Shown here: piece by piece, positions 62,201 to 64,000 of the stretch
How positions within the stretch are numbered: the first letter of the stretch is position 1
How the letters are laid out: the number at the start of each line of letters is the position of its first letter
Source of the DNA: Mangifera indica
Lineage: Eukaryota > Streptophyta > Magnoliopsida > Sapindales > Anacardiaceae
Direction of reading: 5' to 3'
Assembly (NCBI RefSeq): GCF_011075055.1
Contig: NC_058150.1
Span: 1,860,001-1,924,000, forward strand
DNA length: 64,000 nt
Notes under the pieces: generated by a model
Seen by the model: only the letters and a program-made list of their open reading frames with translations
The model's database searches: none
Told to the model about the DNA's origin: nothing
Position numbers and translations under genes: made by a program

Positions 62201-62537
62201 GTTTTTTCTCCTTACATGTAGAATAGTATGTTTTCTTCATTATATTATTTAGTTCTAGGGATAATTAATTATATATGTAAATGGTATTTTAGATATTTGA
62301 AGGAGTAAATAGTTGGGCGTCAAAGCCAAAGTTGCAGTTTGTTTTTGTATGCAGAGAATGACTGATTGGAAGAGGAAGTTATTACATTAATATTGTCAAT
62401 CTTACTAAAATCCAACTGCTTGCTACTGAATTTTGTAATATACCTCCACCTTAGCCCATCCCCTATTTAACCCATTTCCCCATTTCATTCCACATCACCT
62501 TTCTATCACCATTTATCTTAAATGTTTCACTAGTACC
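59216..62537. other. AT-rich intergenic region
   Basis: A stretch at about 59510-59590 resembles the one at 35790-35880 (both contain AATTTTGATATGTT or AATCTTGATATGTT after an ACTGAACC word), so an unclassified repeat is shared. A MITE-like copy with the TTTTAAATTAAAAATAAAAT core lies at about 59905-60025. A 23-base G run is at 60596-60618. No gene is supported. The promoter of the zinc-finger gene begins near 62380. Confidence 0.45.
60596..60618 (+). repeat. Poly(G) tract of 23 bases followed by more G clusters
   Basis: G23, then TGTTGGGGGGTGGCGGTG. This is exceptional in a window of such high AT content. It has strong G-quadruplex potential. It is also a typical spot for assembly or sequencing length errors. 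Confidence 0.9.
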
Positions 62538-63248
62538 ATGGCTACTGACCTTGGCCTTCTTTCATTGACCCAGATTCAAAAATTAGCTCAAAATCAACCA
62601 CAAAACCCTAACTTTTCTTCAGGTGATAGTTCTTGGATGTTGAACCCTAAGCAACCTTCTCAGGAAGATGATGATTCATGGGAGGTTAGGGCGTTTGCTG
62701 AAGACACAGGTAATATAATGGGCACCACTTGGCCTCCGAGGTCTTATACTTGCACCTTTTGTAGAAGGGAATTCCGGTCAGCTCAAGCCCTAGGCGGCCA
62801 CATGAATGTACACCGCCGTGACCGCGCTCGCCTCCACCAAACACAGCCGGGTTCAATCAATCTTTCCTCTTCATCATCTTCTACTTCTTCATCGACATTG
62901 ATAATTCCAACTCAAGAGTTTGCTTCAAATGGTGGATTATGTCTACTCTACCAATTGCCTAACCCTAATGGGGTTTTCACTCCCACAGCATTGACTGCAT
63001 GTGCCGTTGACTCGCCTTCGACTCTTCTCTCTATCTCGCCGTATCCCTCCACCAACTTGATAGCGGCGCCGTCGATAAATTTCCCAGTAACGCCACAAGT
63101 GCTAAATTCTTCTTACTCGAGCAAAGATCCATCAGGCTCTATCGACAACGGCAATAATGTGAAGGAGAACTGCAACAGCTACAACGATTCGGAAATCGAA
63201 GAGCTTGATCTAGAGCTTCGGCTAGGGCACGGACCAACACCATCGTGA
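62538..63248 (+). CDS. Single C2H2 zinc-finger repressor, SUPERMAN/RABBIT EARS type
   Basis: Single exon, 236 residues, ATG in ACCATGG context. [11 protein letters not shown] and [20 protein letters not shown] with [15 protein letters not shown] form the only finger: Cys72, Cys75, His88, His92, with the plant QALGGH motif in the helix and the basic RRDRARL extension needed for DNA binding in SUPERMAN. A Ser-rich middle follows. The C-terminus ELDLELRLG (about 222-230) is a DLELRL EAR repression motif. The family contains SUPERMAN, RABBIT EARS and ZFP10/11, nuclear repressors that control floral organ boundaries and cell division. RAFAED next to the finger points to the RBE/ZFP10-like branch rather than to SUPERMAN itself. 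TATTTAA near 62463 may be the TATA element. Confidence 0.93.
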   Translation: MATDLGLLSLTQIQKLAQNQPQNPNFSSGDSSWMLNPKQPSQEDDDSWEVRAFAEDTGNIMGTTWPPRSYTCTFCRREFRSAQALGGHMNVHRRDRARLHQTQPGSINLSSSSSSTSSSTLIIPTQEFASNGGLCLLYQLPNPNGVFTPTALTACAVDSPSTLLSISPYPSTNLIAAPSINFPVTPQVLNSSYSSKDPSGSIDNGNNVKENCNSYNDSEIEELDLELRLGHGPTPS

Positions 63249-64000
63249 CAACAAATAAACAAGAAATTACATTGTGTGAGTTCGATTTCTTCATTTGCAG
63301 TTTGAGAAAAAAGAGTGTCATTGATAGACTTGTGTGAGATTTTTTTGGTTCTTTTGAAAGTAAAACGCTTGATTGTTTCATTAGTATATCAGTTTGTGTG
63401 ATGCAAGGTGCTTGGAGATGGAGGCAAAAGGAGAAGAAACAAGACTGAAACTCTTAAAAGCATCTAGTAATTAATTACCTTCAAAGAAAAAAAAAAACAA
63501 GATTTGTTTATTTTTAAGAAGAATTAATAAAAGAAGATTAGGGTTTGAGTGAGACTGGTAAAGTTATTAGCAGTGCAGTGTCATTTTCTGCTACAGATTT
63601 CTGATTAAAGCATGTCTCTGGGCATATATTTCCGTGGGGATATGTTATATATATCTATCACGTATAATGCTAATGGAAAACACCTGTTTGCAGAAACTAC
63701 AGAAATGCCATTTTCTTCTTTGAAAGAAACCTCTCCTTATATATAGCAGATATATATTTCAAGCTCTATACACTCCATTGAATCAATATCTTATATAATT
63801 TAAGTGGGAAGAGAGAGATAATGAAATGAAAATAATGGAAGTGATGTTTGATTTCAAAAGGAACAAATGAGTGAGCCCATTCCGACTGTGGAAGTCCAAG
63901 GCTTGCTCAGAGAAGAAAATTCTGTTCACACAATCAAGCCAAAATCAGTTCATTATATCTCCTTGGGATTTGGGTAGTTTGAGATGAACATAAATACAAA
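63249..64000. other. 3' flank of the zinc-finger gene
   Basis: AT-rich sequence to the window edge. No further gene is seen. Confidence 0.5.

Noticed and set aside
63139..63381. 80-codon minus frame over the zinc-finger 3' end
   Set aside because: Antisense shadow of the zinc-finger gene.
1..64000. tRNA, rRNA, CRISPR, operon or bacterial-type system
   Set aside because: No T-loop/acceptor combination, no rRNA words, no spaced direct repeats of CRISPR type. The intron-rich eukaryotic genes rule out bacterial systems.

Overview
This is nuclear DNA from a flowering plant, most likely a eudicot of the rosid type. The genes are intron-rich, the intergenic DNA is strongly AT-rich, and the recognisable proteins are plant-specific or have plant-type gene structures. 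All family names come from reading the translations and from memory of the families; no database search was run. The species cannot be determined from the sequence.

The left third (1-21.3 kb) is gene-dense. In order it holds: the 5' part of a BSD-domain protein gene (-); a decayed N-terminal fragment of a LOL1 (LSD-one-like) zinc-finger gene (+); a complete six-exon ferredoxin C2 gene with a GC donor site (-); a broken group-1 LEA gene (+); a two-exon conserved gene of unknown function (-); a complete 13-exon AP-2 mu adaptin gene (+); and a five-exon type-II AT-hook (AHL) gene (+). The LOL1 / FdC2 / LEA trio matches, as far as I recall, three consecutive Arabidopsis loci (At1g32540, At1g32550, At1g32560). 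This suggests an old conserved neighbourhood in which only the ferredoxin gene survives intact here. A 610-bp fold-back element lies between the unknown gene and AP2M.

The middle (21.3-62.5 kb) is gene-poor and AT-rich. It contains a SAUR-like gene (+), an intronless clade-A AHL gene resembling AHL23 (-), several families of short inverted-repeat (MITE-like) elements, long TA microsatellites, a decayed LTR-bounded Ty1/copia element (43.4-49.9 kb) that seems to lack gag and carries three blocks of tandem repeats, a probable solo LTR, and a separate degenerate copia reverse-transcriptase fragment. Between 52.7 and 58.4 kb a set of short blocks with compatible splice phases, below a promoter rich in TGGGCY motifs, could be an unrecognised gene for a small protein. 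This is tentative.

At the right end (62.5 kb) is an intronless SUPERMAN/RABBIT EARS-type single C2H2 zinc-finger repressor with a C-terminal EAR motif.

The genes do not form a pathway. They are a mixture of housekeeping genes (endocytic adaptor, plastid ferredoxin) and developmental regulators (two AHLs, a SAUR-like gene, a zinc finger).
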